From: an uncultured Oscillospiraceae bacterium
GTDB taxonomy: Bacteria; Bacillota; Clostridia; Oscillospirales; Oscillospiraceae
NCBI GenBank assembly: GCA_937915075.1
Contig: CALDMA010000385.1
Location: 1-5,475 of the forward strand
Direction: 5' to 3'
DNA length: 5,475 bases
Part shown: one piece after another, positions 1 to 4,967 of the stretch
Numbering within the stretch: position 1 is the first letter of the stretch
Layout of the letters: every line of letters starts with the position of its first letter
The notes under the pieces: generated by a model
Databases searched by the model: none
What the model saw: only the letters and a program-made list of their open reading frames with translations
What the model was told of the DNA's origin: nothing
Translations under genes and position numbers: made by a program

Positions 1-1
1 T

Positions 2-1384
2 CTCTTCAACTACGCGACGGCCACCCGCCCCTGCGGCAGCGCCATCAAGCCCATCGCGGTCTACGCGCCCGCGCTGGATACCGGCGTCATCACGCCGGCG
101 ACGGTGCTCGACGACTATCCCGTGCGCCTGCAGGCGGACGAGAACGGCACGGAAAAGGCGTGGCCGAAGAACTCCTACAGCGGCTATAAAGGACTCATCA
201 CGCTCCAGACCGCGCTGCGCGTGTCCACCAACACCACGGCGGTGCGCGTGCTCGAGGCGCTCTCTCCGTCCGTGTCCTATGATTTTATGACGCAGAACCT
301 CGGCTTCACCACGCTCGTCAACGACGACCTCAACTCCGCGGCGCTCGGCCTCGGCGGCCTGACCTACGGCGTGAATACGGTCGAGATGGCGGCGGCGTAC
401 TCCGCCTTTGCCAACAACGGCGTGTATACCAAGCCGCGCACCTATGTCGAGGTGCGCGACAACAAGGGCAACCTTGTGCTGGAGAACAAGCAGGAATCGT
501 GGGTGGCGATGAAGGAGTCCACCGCGTACTCGATCAACGAGCTGCTCAAGGGCGTGGTGCGCAGCGGCACCGGCACCGAGGCGGCCTTCTCCGGCATGAC
601 CATCGCCGGCAAGACCGGTACGACCTCCAGCAACTACGACCGTTACTTCGTCGGCTACACGCCGTACTACACCGCGGCGGTGTGGATCGGCTACAACCAG
701 AACGCCAGCATCCGCGCGAACGGCAACCCCGCCGCGCAGCTGTGGAAGAAGGTCATGAGCGAGGTACACGAGAACCTGCCCAACAAGGATTTCAATGGAA
801 GCACCGCCGACATGACGCAGGTGACGGTCTGCACCCGCACGGGACTTTTGCAGGGCCCGGGCTGCACCGACGTGCAGACGGTCTGGGTGGCGGCGAGCAA
901 CGCGCCCGCGCTGGCGTGCGACGGCCATGTGACGGTGAATCTCTGCACCGAGAGCGGCAAGCTCGCGACCGAGTATTGCCCCGCCGAGTGTGTCCACAGC
1001 GTGAACGCGATCGACTTCACGACCGAGAACCTGACGGCGGCGTGGGGATATGAGCGCACGACGGTCCTCCTGCCGCTGAGCGAGGCGGAGTATGAGACGT
1101 ATGCCGCGCAGCAGGCCGCCGATCCGACGTTTGTGATCCCGGAGGGGACGCCCGTTCAGGCGGATGACAGCGGCAGTGTGCTCAATGACCTGATGATGCT
1201 CGGCACCTGTACGCTCCACCAGTACGTCGAGCCGGAACCGACGCCGGGCGAGGGCTATTACGACGAGAACGGCGACTGGGTCTCGGGCGGCGAGACCGAC
1301 CCGGCCGATCCGGAGGGATCGGAGGAGGTGTCGCCGGAGCGGGGAACGGATTTCCTCAACTGGCTGCTCAATACCGCGGCGTAA
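2..1384 (+). CDS. Class A penicillin-binding protein (PBP1A family), C-terminal part
   Basis: This is the transpeptidase half of a bifunctional peptidoglycan synthase that cross-links stem peptides outside the membrane. The start and the glycosyltransferase domain lie upstream of the window; 460 residues are visible. The active-site SxxK is the SAIK of RPCGSAIKP (fragment residues 13-16, Ser codon 38-40). The SxN motif is STN (75-77) and the KTG motif lies in GKTGTTSSNYDRYFVGYTP (Lys at 204). The order and spacing fit the family. After the transpeptidase domain comes a tail with seven cysteines (residues 277, 288, 306, 315, 326, 330, 403), including two related units, VCTRTGLL and LCTESGKLATEYCP. 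It ends in an acidic Pro/Gly/Glu-rich stretch (about 410-450). Such Cys units are familiar in clostridial PBP1A proteins; their role is not known to me. The residue before the active-site Gly is Cys where Pro is common. The gene ends at a strong terminator and converges with the minus-strand permease gene. Family assignment is firm; the exact paralogue name is not. Confidence 0.95.
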   Translation, partial: LFNYATATRPCGSAIKPIAVYAPALDTGVITPATVLDDYPVRLQADENGTEKAWPKNSYSGYKGLITLQTALRVSTNTTAVRVLEALSPSVSYDFMTQNLGFTTLVNDDLNSAALGLGGLTYGVNTVEMAAAYSAFANNGVYTKPRTYVEVRDNKGNLVLENKQESWVAMKESTAYSINELLKGVVRSGTGTEAAFSGMTIAGKTGTTSSNYDRYFVGYTPYYTAAVWIGYNQNASIRANGNPAAQLWKKVMSEVHENLPNKDFNGSTADMTQVTVCTRTGLLQGPGCTDVQTVWVAASNAPALACDGHVTVNLCTESGKLATEYCPAECVHSVNAIDFTTENLTAAWGYERTTVLLPLSEAEYETYAAQQAADPTFVIPEGTPVQADDSGSVLNDLMMLGTCTLHQYVEPEPTPGEGYYDENGDWVSGGETDPADPEGSEEVSPERGTDFLNWLLNTAA

Positions 1385-1394
1385 AAATGAACGG

Positions 1395-1428
1395 AAAAAG
1401 GAAGGCTCACGTCGAGCCTTCCTTTTTT
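1395..1428. terminator. Bidirectional intrinsic terminator between convergent genes
   Basis: Bases 1395-1408 pair perfectly with 1414-1427 (AAAAAGGAAGGCTC against GAGCCTTCCTTTTT) around a 5-base loop, ACGTC. A six-T run (1423-1428) follows on the plus strand, and the five A's at 1395-1399 become a U run on the minus strand, so the element can stop transcription from both sides. It starts 10 bases after the PBP stop codon. The minus-strand permease stop codon (1407-1409) lies inside the stem, so this element is also coding for that gene. Confidence 0.92.
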
Positions 1429-2474
1429 GTGCGCAGCACCTGGGCGGCGAACAGCAGGAGCAATGGAAAGAGCACCATGCCCGCCACGCCGAAGGCGCGG
1501 GCGCCGAGGTACATCGCCATGAGCGAGGCGATGGGCGGCAGCCCCGCCTGCGCGGCGACGAGCTTCGGCTCGGTGATGCTGCGCACGGTGAGCGTGCAGA
1601 GGTAGAGGATGATGAGCGCGGCCCCGCGGGGGACCGAGCCGAGCAGCAGCTCGGCAAGCGCCCAGGGAATGAGCACGGTGCCGGTGCCGAACACCGGCAG
1701 CGCGTCGACGAGCGTGATGAGAAAGGCGGCGAGCAGAGAATAGCGCTCGCCCAGCAGCCAAAGCCCGGCGAGGAGCTGGCAGAAGGTGAGGGAGCAAAGG
1801 ATCGCCTGCGCGCGCAGCCAGCGCGTGAGCGAGTGCGTCACGCCGTCGCGCCAGAAGCGCAGCCGCTGCTGCGCGCGGGGGCTCAGGCGGCGCTTTACCG
1901 CCGCGCAGAGTGTGGGATAAGAGGCGGCGAGGAAGAAGACGGCAAGCAGCGTCGTCGCGGCGAAGAGCACCAGCGCCGGCACGGCGGCGGCCATCGAGCC
2001 GAGCAGGGCGAGAGCGCGGGAGGCGAGACTGGCGAGCGCCGTGCTGCCGTAGGCCGCCCAGTCGGAGAGCTCGGCGGTCAGAAGCTCCCGCAGCCAGTCG
2101 GGACAGAGCGCGCCGTAGGCGCGCAGCCGCTCGAGCAGTCCGCCGGTCAGCGCGGGCAGCGCGTCGAGCAGCGTCGGGAGCTGGGTGAGGAAGGCGGTCG
2201 CCTCGGTGAAGAGCGCCGAGAGCAGCAGCGAGAGGAGTCCGCCGAGAAGAAAGAGCAGGAAGAGCGTCAGCAGCGCGGCGGAGAAGCCGCGTTTGAAACG
2301 AACGGTCCGCCGCAGAAAGAGAATGACCGGCTCCATCGCACGGGCTGTGGCGAGCGCGAGAAGAAAGGGCAGCAGCCACCAGAGCAGATAGCGGAGGAAG
2401 AGATAGAGCGCCGCGGCGAGCACGGCGTAATAGGCGGCGGTGAGCAGAAATTCCTTTTTTTGTTCGCTCTGCAA
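1407..2474 (-). CDS. ytvI: AI-2E family transporter, sporulation membrane protein YtvI-like
   Basis: A 355-residue, very hydrophobic polytopic membrane protein. Predicted membrane stretches lie near residues 9-45, 65-90, 150-185, 223-275, 284-296 and 312-346, with a soluble amphipathic region in between (about 95-145), as in the AI-2E/YtvI (PerM-like) family. Family motifs are DALPVFGTGTVLIPWA (257-272), RSITEPKLVAAQAGLPPIAS (298-317) and the following MYLGARAFGVAGMVLFP (321-337). The DALP..GTG..L.PWA form points to YtvI, a protein known from spore formers; its transported substrate is not established. The start is TTG at 2474-2472: an AAGGAGG ribosome binding site (2484-2490, minus strand) lies 9 bases upstream and no better ATG fits. 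The gene is divergent from pheB and convergent with the PBP gene. Its last residues, KKEGST, are encoded by the shared terminator. Long antisense frames across it reflect its GC- and Leu/Ala-rich composition. Confidence 0.88.
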   Translation of the reverse strand: MQSEQKKEFLLTAAYYAVLAAALYLFLRYLLWWLLPFLLALATARAMEPVILFLRRTVRFKRGFSAALLTLFLLFLLGGLLSLLLSALFTEATAFLTQLPTLLDALPALTGGLLERLRAYGALCPDWLRELLTAELSDWAAYGSTALASLASRALALLGSMAAAVPALVLFAATTLLAVFFLAASYPTLCAAVKRRLSPRAQQRLRFWRDGVTHSLTRWLRAQAILCSLTFCQLLAGLWLLGERYSLLAAFLITLVDALPVFGTGTVLIPWALAELLLGSVPRGAALIILYLCTLTVRSITEPKLVAAQAGLPPIASLMAMYLGARAFGVAGMVLFPLLLLFAAQVLRTKKEGST

Positions 2475-2483
2475 AAAGACCGG

Positions 2484-2490
2484 CCTCCTT
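2484..2490 (-). promoter_or_regulatory. Ribosome binding site fixing the TTG start of ytvI
   Basis: The minus-strand sequence AAGGAGG, 9 bases before TTG (2474-2472), is a near-perfect Shine-Dalgarno. No ATG or GTG in this frame lies at a suitable distance, so the TTG start is the supported choice. Confidence 0.85.
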
Positions 2491-2518
2491 CCCGTCGGAT
2501 GTTGTAGGAAAAAGCTAC

Positions 2519-2547
2519 TTGCTCTCTGTGGATCGTTATGGTATCAT
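2519..2547 (+). promoter_or_regulatory. Extended -10 promoter for pheB
   Basis: The -10 is TATCAT (2542-2547), preceded by TG at 2539-2540, giving the extended form TGnTATCAT. A weak -35, TTGCTC (2519-2524), lies at the ideal 17-base spacing. Transcription would begin near 2554, giving a leader of about 35 bases before pheB. No comparably good promoter was found for the divergent ytvI gene. Confidence 0.7.
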
Positions 2548-2589
2548 ATCTTCATAAAAGGACAAATGCCCACGGGAGGAGAACAGGAC

Positions 2590-3030
2590 ATGGGGAAAAA
2601 GACAAAATTCTATCTGGTCGCTGCGGACGCGCTGCCGGAGATCTTTCTCAAGGTCGCCGAGGCCAAGCGGATGCTCCACGCGGGCGAGGTGAGCACGGCG
2701 GGCGAGGCCGCGCGGCAGGTCGGCATCAGCCGCAGCGCCTTTTATAAGTACCGCGACAGCGTGCAGCCCTTCAACGACATGAAGACCGGCCGCATCATCA
2801 CGTTCTACGCGCTGCTCAAGGATAACCCGGGCGTTCTGAGCAACGTTCTTTCTATTTTTGCCGGTTCGGGCGCAAATATACTCACCATCAACCAGAGCAT
2901 CCCGACAAACGGCTGCGCCGCCGTGACCATCTCGGCGGAGACGAGCGATATGCGCGAGTCGCTTGAGGAGCTCATCGCCAGCGCCGCGGAGACGGCGGGC
3001 GTGGTCAAGTTTGAGATCCTTGCGGGCTGA
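2590..3030 (+). CDS. pheB: ACT domain-containing protein PheB (UPF0735 family)
   Basis: A 146-residue protein, the usual length for the UPF0735/PheB family. The N-terminal part (about 18-62) is helical and contains a helix-turn-helix-like stretch, STAGEAARQVGISRSAFYKY (35-54). The C-terminal part (about 68-143) is an ACT domain, starting RIITFYALLKDNPGVLSNVL and carrying the typical LKDNPGVLS turn that often contributes to amino-acid binding. The start at ATG 2590 is chosen because GGGAGGAG (2574-2581) sits 8 bases upstream; the frame is open back to 2440, but that would include the promoter. In other Firmicutes the gene sits beside pheA or aspartate-family genes such as hom, and the protein is annotated as a possible amino-acid-sensing or chorismate-mutase-related protein, but its function is not proven. 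Here an aspartate kinase follows 90 bases later, separated by a terminator-like hairpin. The HTH plus ACT make-up suggests a small ligand-responsive regulator; that is inference. Confidence 0.9.
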   Translation: MGKKTKFYLVAADALPEIFLKVAEAKRMLHAGEVSTAGEAARQVGISRSAFYKYRDSVQPFNDMKTGRIITFYALLKDNPGVLSNVLSIFAGSGANILTINQSIPTNGCAAVTISAETSDMRESLEELIASAAETAGVVKFEILAG

Positions 3031-3054
3031 ACCCGCGGGGAGGGTACGGCATAC

Positions 3055-3097
3055 AATGAGTCAGCAGACTGCTTGCAGTTTGCCGACTCATTTTTTT
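3055..3097 (+). terminator. Strong intrinsic terminator or attenuator between pheB and aspartate kinase
   Basis: AATGAGTC (3055-3062) pairs with GACTCATT (3085-3092). After one A-C mismatch the stem continues with 3064-3071 against 3076-3083 (one G-U pair), closing on the loop CTTG. A run of seven T's (3091-3097) follows. A 5-bp hairpin, GCGGG-CTGAA-CCCGC (3022-3036), covers the pheB stop just upstream. Only 23 bases separate the T run from the aspartate kinase start, so no complete promoter fits between them. Confidence 0.88.
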
Positions 3098-3120
3098 GCT
3101 GGGTAGAGAAGGGGGCTGCT

Positions 3121-4092
3121 ATGGGCCTTATCGTACAGAAATTCGGCGGCAGCAGCGTGCGTGACCGCGAGCGGCTGCTGCGCGCCATGCGGATCGTCCG
3201 GCGCACCTGGGAGCAGGGGGACGACGTGGTGGTCGTACTCAGCGCGCAGGGCGACACGACCGACGCGCTGCTCGCGCGCGCCCGCGAGCTGACGGAGGAG
3301 CCGCCGCCGCGGGAGCTGGACGCTCTGCTTGCCACAGGGGAAACCGCGAGCGTAGCCCTCGGCGCGATCGCGCTCGCTTCGCTCGGTGTGCCGGCGGTCT
3401 CGCTCTCCGGCTGGCAGGTGCCGGTCGGGACGGACGGCGCGCACGGCGGCGCGAACGTGAGAAGCGTGGGCGCGGAGCGCATCCGGCAGGAGCTGGCGCA
3501 GCGGCGCGTCGTGCTCGCGGCAGGCTTTCAGGGCGTCGACGCGGCGGGTGACGTCACCACGCTCGGGCGCGGCGGCAGCGACACAAGCGCCGTGGCGCTC
3601 GCGGCCTTCCTCGGCGCGGAGCGCTGTATCATTTATACGGACGTGGACGGCGTTTATACCACTGATCCGCGCGTGTGCCCGACGGCGCGGCGGCTCGCCG
3701 CCGTCTCCTGCGACCAGATGCTCCGCCTCGCCGCGAACGGCGCGCAGGTGCTCCATGACCGTTCGGTCGCGCTGGCGGCAAGGCACGGCGTGACCGTCGA
3801 GGTGCGCTCGTGCGAGGAGGGAAGCGTCGGTACGCTCGTTGTACCCCGCGCGGAGAGCGGGGAGGTCACGGGCGTCACGCGCTCGCGCCGCGGGGAGGTC
3901 ACGCGCGTGACGGTCATCGGGCGCGCGCTGCCGTCGCTCGCGGCGATCCACGCGGCGGTCTCGGCGCTGGAGGCGGCGGGCGTCACGGTCCTCGGTCTGG
4001 AGGAGGGCGAGCAGCGCGTCACGCTGCTGGTGCGGCAGGAGGACGGAGACGCGGCGCTCTGCGCCGTACACGACGCGCTTGTGCCGCGGTGA
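3121..4092 (+). CDS. Aspartate kinase, short form with a single ACT domain
   Basis: This enzyme phosphorylates L-aspartate with ATP, the first step towards lysine, threonine and methionine (and diaminopimelate for peptidoglycan). The kinase domain covers about residues 1-240: KFGGSSV (7-13), SAQGDTTDAL (41-50), TGE (72-74), GFQG (135-138), TTLGRGGSDTSA (146-157), YTDVDGVYTTDPR (172-184) and NGAQVLHDRSVALAA (206-220). SAQG replaces the more usual SAMG. The protein is 323 residues, well short of the roughly 400-450 common in the family. What follows the kinase is one ACT-like unit (about 258-320); GLEEGEQRVTLLV (292-304) lines up with the TSEIKIS segment of the usual second ACT domain, so the first appears missing. 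ATG 3121 is preceded by AGAAGGGGG at 3107-3115. Feedback control by lysine or threonine normally needs both ACT domains, so regulation may be altered (inference). Family assignment is firm; the lysC or other isozyme name is not. Confidence 0.93.
   Translation: MGLIVQKFGGSSVRDRERLLRAMRIVRRTWEQGDDVVVVLSAQGDTTDALLARARELTEEPPPRELDALLATGETASVALGAIALASLGVPAVSLSGWQVPVGTDGAHGGANVRSVGAERIRQELAQRRVVLAAGFQGVDAAGDVTTLGRGGSDTSAVALAAFLGAERCIIYTDVDGVYTTDPRVCPTARRLAAVSCDQMLRLAANGAQVLHDRSVALAARHGVTVEVRSCEEGSVGTLVVPRAESGEVTGVTRSRRGEVTRVTVIGRALPSLAAIHAAVSALEAAGVTVLGLEEGEQRVTLLVRQEDGDAALCAVHDALVPR
3857..3912 (+). repeat. In-frame direct repeat at the kinase/ACT junction
   Basis: GCGGGGAGGTCACG occurs exactly at 3857-3870 and 3890-3903, a 33-base (11-codon) period. 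The similarity extends over the next nine bases with two differences. It encodes GEVTGVT (residues 247-253) and GEVTRVT (258-264), at the point where the missing ACT unit would be expected. Confidence 0.8.
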
Positions 4093-4141
4093 GGAAAACG
4101 GCGGTTTGCGCGGCGAAGGCCGCCGCAAACCGCCGTTTTCC
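4093..4141. terminator. Perfect long hairpin, intrinsic terminator after aspartate kinase
   Basis: Bases 4093-4110 (GGAAAACGGCGGTTTGCG) pair perfectly with 4124-4141 over 18 bp. A one-base bulge (4123) is followed by four more pairs (4111-4114 with 4119-4122) closing a GAAG loop. The A and T runs lie inside the stem, so it resembles a bidirectional terminator with only a four-U run on either strand. It begins at the base after the stop codon at 4090-4092. Confidence 0.75.
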
Positions 4142-4181
4142 TGCGCTACACTGAGAAAAAAGGGAACGGAGGACTTCGCCT

Positions 4182-4263
4182 ATGGACGAGCCGACTGCGA
4201 GGATCATCGCCGTCGCCGGCAAGGGCGGCGGCGCCGGTGCTCGCGGTGCTGGACATCATCTGA
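4182..4263 (+). pseudogene. Remnant of a P-loop ATPase gene (MinD/ParA/CooC-like), cut within Walker A
   Basis: GGAGG (4166-4170 region, within AACGGAGG) precedes ATG 4182 at a normal distance. The first residues, MDEPTARIIAVAGKGG, match the start of deviant-Walker ATPases of the MinD/ParA/NifH/CooC type, whose motif continues GKGGxGKT. Here the motif breaks after GKGG, and the frame continues with low-complexity GAGARGAGHH and no family features. One frame over, the bases after the break read PVLAVLDII and stop at 4261-4263. PVLAV is close to the strand that follows the Walker A helix in such proteins, so a deletion with a frame change joining two parts of the gene, or of two genes, is plausible. 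A second ribosome binding site, GGAGGG (4265-4270), follows at once with an ATG at 4278, as in an operon. The ATPase relationship rests on a short motif. It could instead be a chance short frame, but the RBS plus motif argues for a relic. Confidence 0.5.
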
Positions 4264-4277
4264 CGGAGGGAACGACG

Positions 4278-4379
4278 ATGGAGCAAGGTGTACGTCAGCC
4301 TTGCTCTTATCGGTCGGTATGTAATATAAGTCCTGATTTGCCATATTATGTATCAGTTCCGGGGAGAAAGCCAACCTAA
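4278..4379 (+). other. Short open frame with good RBS, probably a broken gene start
   Basis: ATG 4278 has GGAGGG (4265-4270) seven bases upstream and opens a 33-codon frame starting MEQGVRQPCSYRSVC. I recognise nothing in it. From about 4353 it overlaps the end of the opposite-strand gene, and base composition changes near 4300, so the original gene probably continued elsewhere and only its first few codons survive. It might be a real small peptide, but nothing beyond the RBS supports that. Confidence 0.25.
4281..4306. repeat. 8-bp inverted repeat at the left edge of the AT-rich island
   Basis: GAGCAAGG (4281-4288) and CCTTGCTC (4299-4306) pair perfectly around a 10-base loop. There is no T run on either side, so it is a poor intrinsic terminator. 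It is the only hairpin downstream of the minus-strand gene ending at 4353. It lies where GC-rich sequence gives way to AT-richer sequence. Confidence 0.5.
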
Positions 4380-4709
4380 TTGCTCCAATTCATTTCGTAC
4401 GCTTTCAGGAATATCTGATAAATCGCCATTTCCTAACTTGAAGTGAGCGTACACCTTTGCTTCTGCCGGAAAGCTTGCAGCAATATCGCCTATAAAAACC
4501 AGAAGCTTATCGCCGTCCCGCAATTTATCAAAACGGCCTTTGGATGATATTACGATAGGTGTCTCATTCACAACGACCATGGGTTCCCCATTTGCTGCCG
4601 AAAGGTATACTCCTGTATGTGGAGCAATATGAAGAATTTCCAAGGCCGCAGCCCCAACAAGAAGAACACATATTACCGCAGAAGCGGTGATCAGCAATTT
4701 CCTTTTCAT
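4353..4709 (-). CDS. Small exported or membrane-anchored protein of unknown function
   Basis: A 118-residue protein beginning MKRKLLITASAVICVLLVGA: a short basic N-terminus and one hydrophobic stretch (about 4-25), either a signal peptide or a membrane anchor. There is no clear lipobox, since the Cys at 15 sits mid-segment. The remaining region (about 30-118) is soluble and probably outside the cell, with GEPMVVVNETPIV, GRFDKLRDGDKLLVFIGDIAASFPAEAKVYAHFKL and an acidic end, SDIPESVRNELEQLGWL. The GDKLLVF...SFPAEA pattern resembles small DUF3221/YobA-like extracytoplasmic beta domains, but this is only a suggestion. The start is the ATG at 4709-4707, because AAGGAGG (4717-4723, minus strand) lies 7 bases upstream; the ATG at 4715 would be only one base from it. 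It has its own promoter and no operon partner. Codon use is clearly more AT-rich than in the surrounding genes, which suggests a separate origin. Confidence 0.75.
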   Translation of the reverse strand: MKRKLLITASAVICVLLVGAAALEILHIAPHTGVYLSAANGEPMVVVNETPIVISSKGRFDKLRDGDKLLVFIGDIAASFPAEAKVYAHFKLGNGDLSDIPESVRNELEQLGWLSPRN

Positions 4710-4768
4710 GCGCATACCTCCTTCGTATATATAGACGCAGAAAACCTCGAATTGTTCCGGGTTTTTAT

Positions 4769-4797
4769 AGCATATATTATTTTAGTGCTGCTTTCAA
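4769..4797 (-). promoter_or_regulatory. Sigma-A type promoter for the small minus-strand gene
   Basis: Read on the minus strand, TTGAAA (4797-4792) is followed after exactly 17 bases by TATGCT (4774-4769). The spacer and downstream sequence are AT-rich. Transcription would start near 4762, about 50 bases before the ATG at 4709 and well upstream of its AAGGAGG site. Confidence 0.65.
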
Positions 4798-4805
4798 GGT
4801 GAAAA

Positions 4806-4827
4806 GGTAGCTGAAGCTGCCGTTTTT
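4806..4827 (+). terminator. Possible weak intrinsic terminator
   Basis: GGTAGC (4806-4811) pairs with GCTGCC (4816-4821; one U-G pair) around the loop TGAA. It is preceded by AAAA and followed by G and five T's (4823-4827). The short stem makes it weak. It would isolate the downstream CNNM gene from any plus-strand transcription entering from the left. Confidence 0.4.
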
Positions 4828-4869
4828 GCTGTCAACACAAAAAGTAAAAGCGGCGTGGAAAAGAACCCG

Positions 4870-4898
4870 TTGCAATTTCGGCGGGAATATGTTATCCT
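4870..4898 (+). promoter_or_regulatory. Extended -10 promoter for the CNNM-family gene
   Basis: TTGCAA (4870-4875) and TATCCT (4893-4898) are separated by exactly 17 bases. TG at 4890-4891 gives an extended -10, TGnTATCCT, the same design as the pheB promoter. The start site would be near 4905. Confidence 0.72.
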
Positions 4899-4904
4899 AC
4901 GCTA

Positions 4905-4967
4905 AAACCGGTCTGCGCTGCGCGAGCAGCCAATCTCAACAGGCCGGATGCTTAGGAGGTTATCTAA
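4905..4967 (+). promoter_or_regulatory. Structured 5' leader of the CNNM-family gene
   Basis: Between the predicted transcription start and the start codon, CCGGTCTG (4908-4915) pairs with CAGGCCGG (4940-4947; one U-G pair). Enclosed in it is a perfect GCTGC/GCAGC hairpin (4917-4921 with 4926-4930) capped by GCGA, a GNRA tetraloop. An unpaired CAATCTCAA segment (4931-4939) lies between the two helices. The ribosome binding site AGGAGGT (4954-4960) follows, flanked by TTAG and CTAA, which could pair weakly around it. I do not recognise a known riboswitch class. Confidence 0.45.

Noticed and set aside
1258..2379. A 373-codon open frame on the minus strand overlapping ytvI
   Set aside because: It is Arg/Ala/His-rich low-complexity sequence without family motifs, and it shadows the well-supported ytvI frame on the same strand. 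High GC makes such long frames common.
1833..2507. A 224-codon plus-strand open frame antisense to ytvI
   Set aside because: It is a Glu/Arg/Gln-rich shadow of a hydrophobic gene on the other strand, has no RBS, and would run through the ytvI start region.
2440..2589. A longer N-terminus for PheB starting at 2440
   Set aside because: It would include the extended -10 promoter and the RBS, and would make the protein longer than its family. ATG 2590 has a correctly spaced RBS.
2475..2589. Sigma-E type sporulation promoter for ytvI
   Set aside because: A CATAAC-like -10 can be picked out on the minus strand, but no -35 at a suitable distance accompanies it.
3031..3120. Lysine riboswitch or T-box upstream of aspartate kinase
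   Set aside because: The gap is only 90 bases and shows only the short stop-codon hairpin and the terminator stem, which is too little for either RNA class. Simple attenuation remains open.
3088..4128. A long minus-strand open frame opposite aspartate kinase
   Set aside because: Arg-, Ala- and His-rich composition, no motifs, and it crosses two terminators. It is a composition artefact opposite a clear enzyme gene.
4291..4794. Transposon or insertion sequence in the AT-rich segment
   Set aside because: There is no transposase and no matching terminal inverted repeats at the putative ends. Only the 7-bp direct repeat is suggestive, and it is reported as such.
4617..4802. A 61-codon plus-strand open frame opposite the start and promoter of the small exported-protein gene
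   Set aside because: No RBS and no recognisable features; it overlaps the coding start and promoter of a better-supported gene on the other strand.
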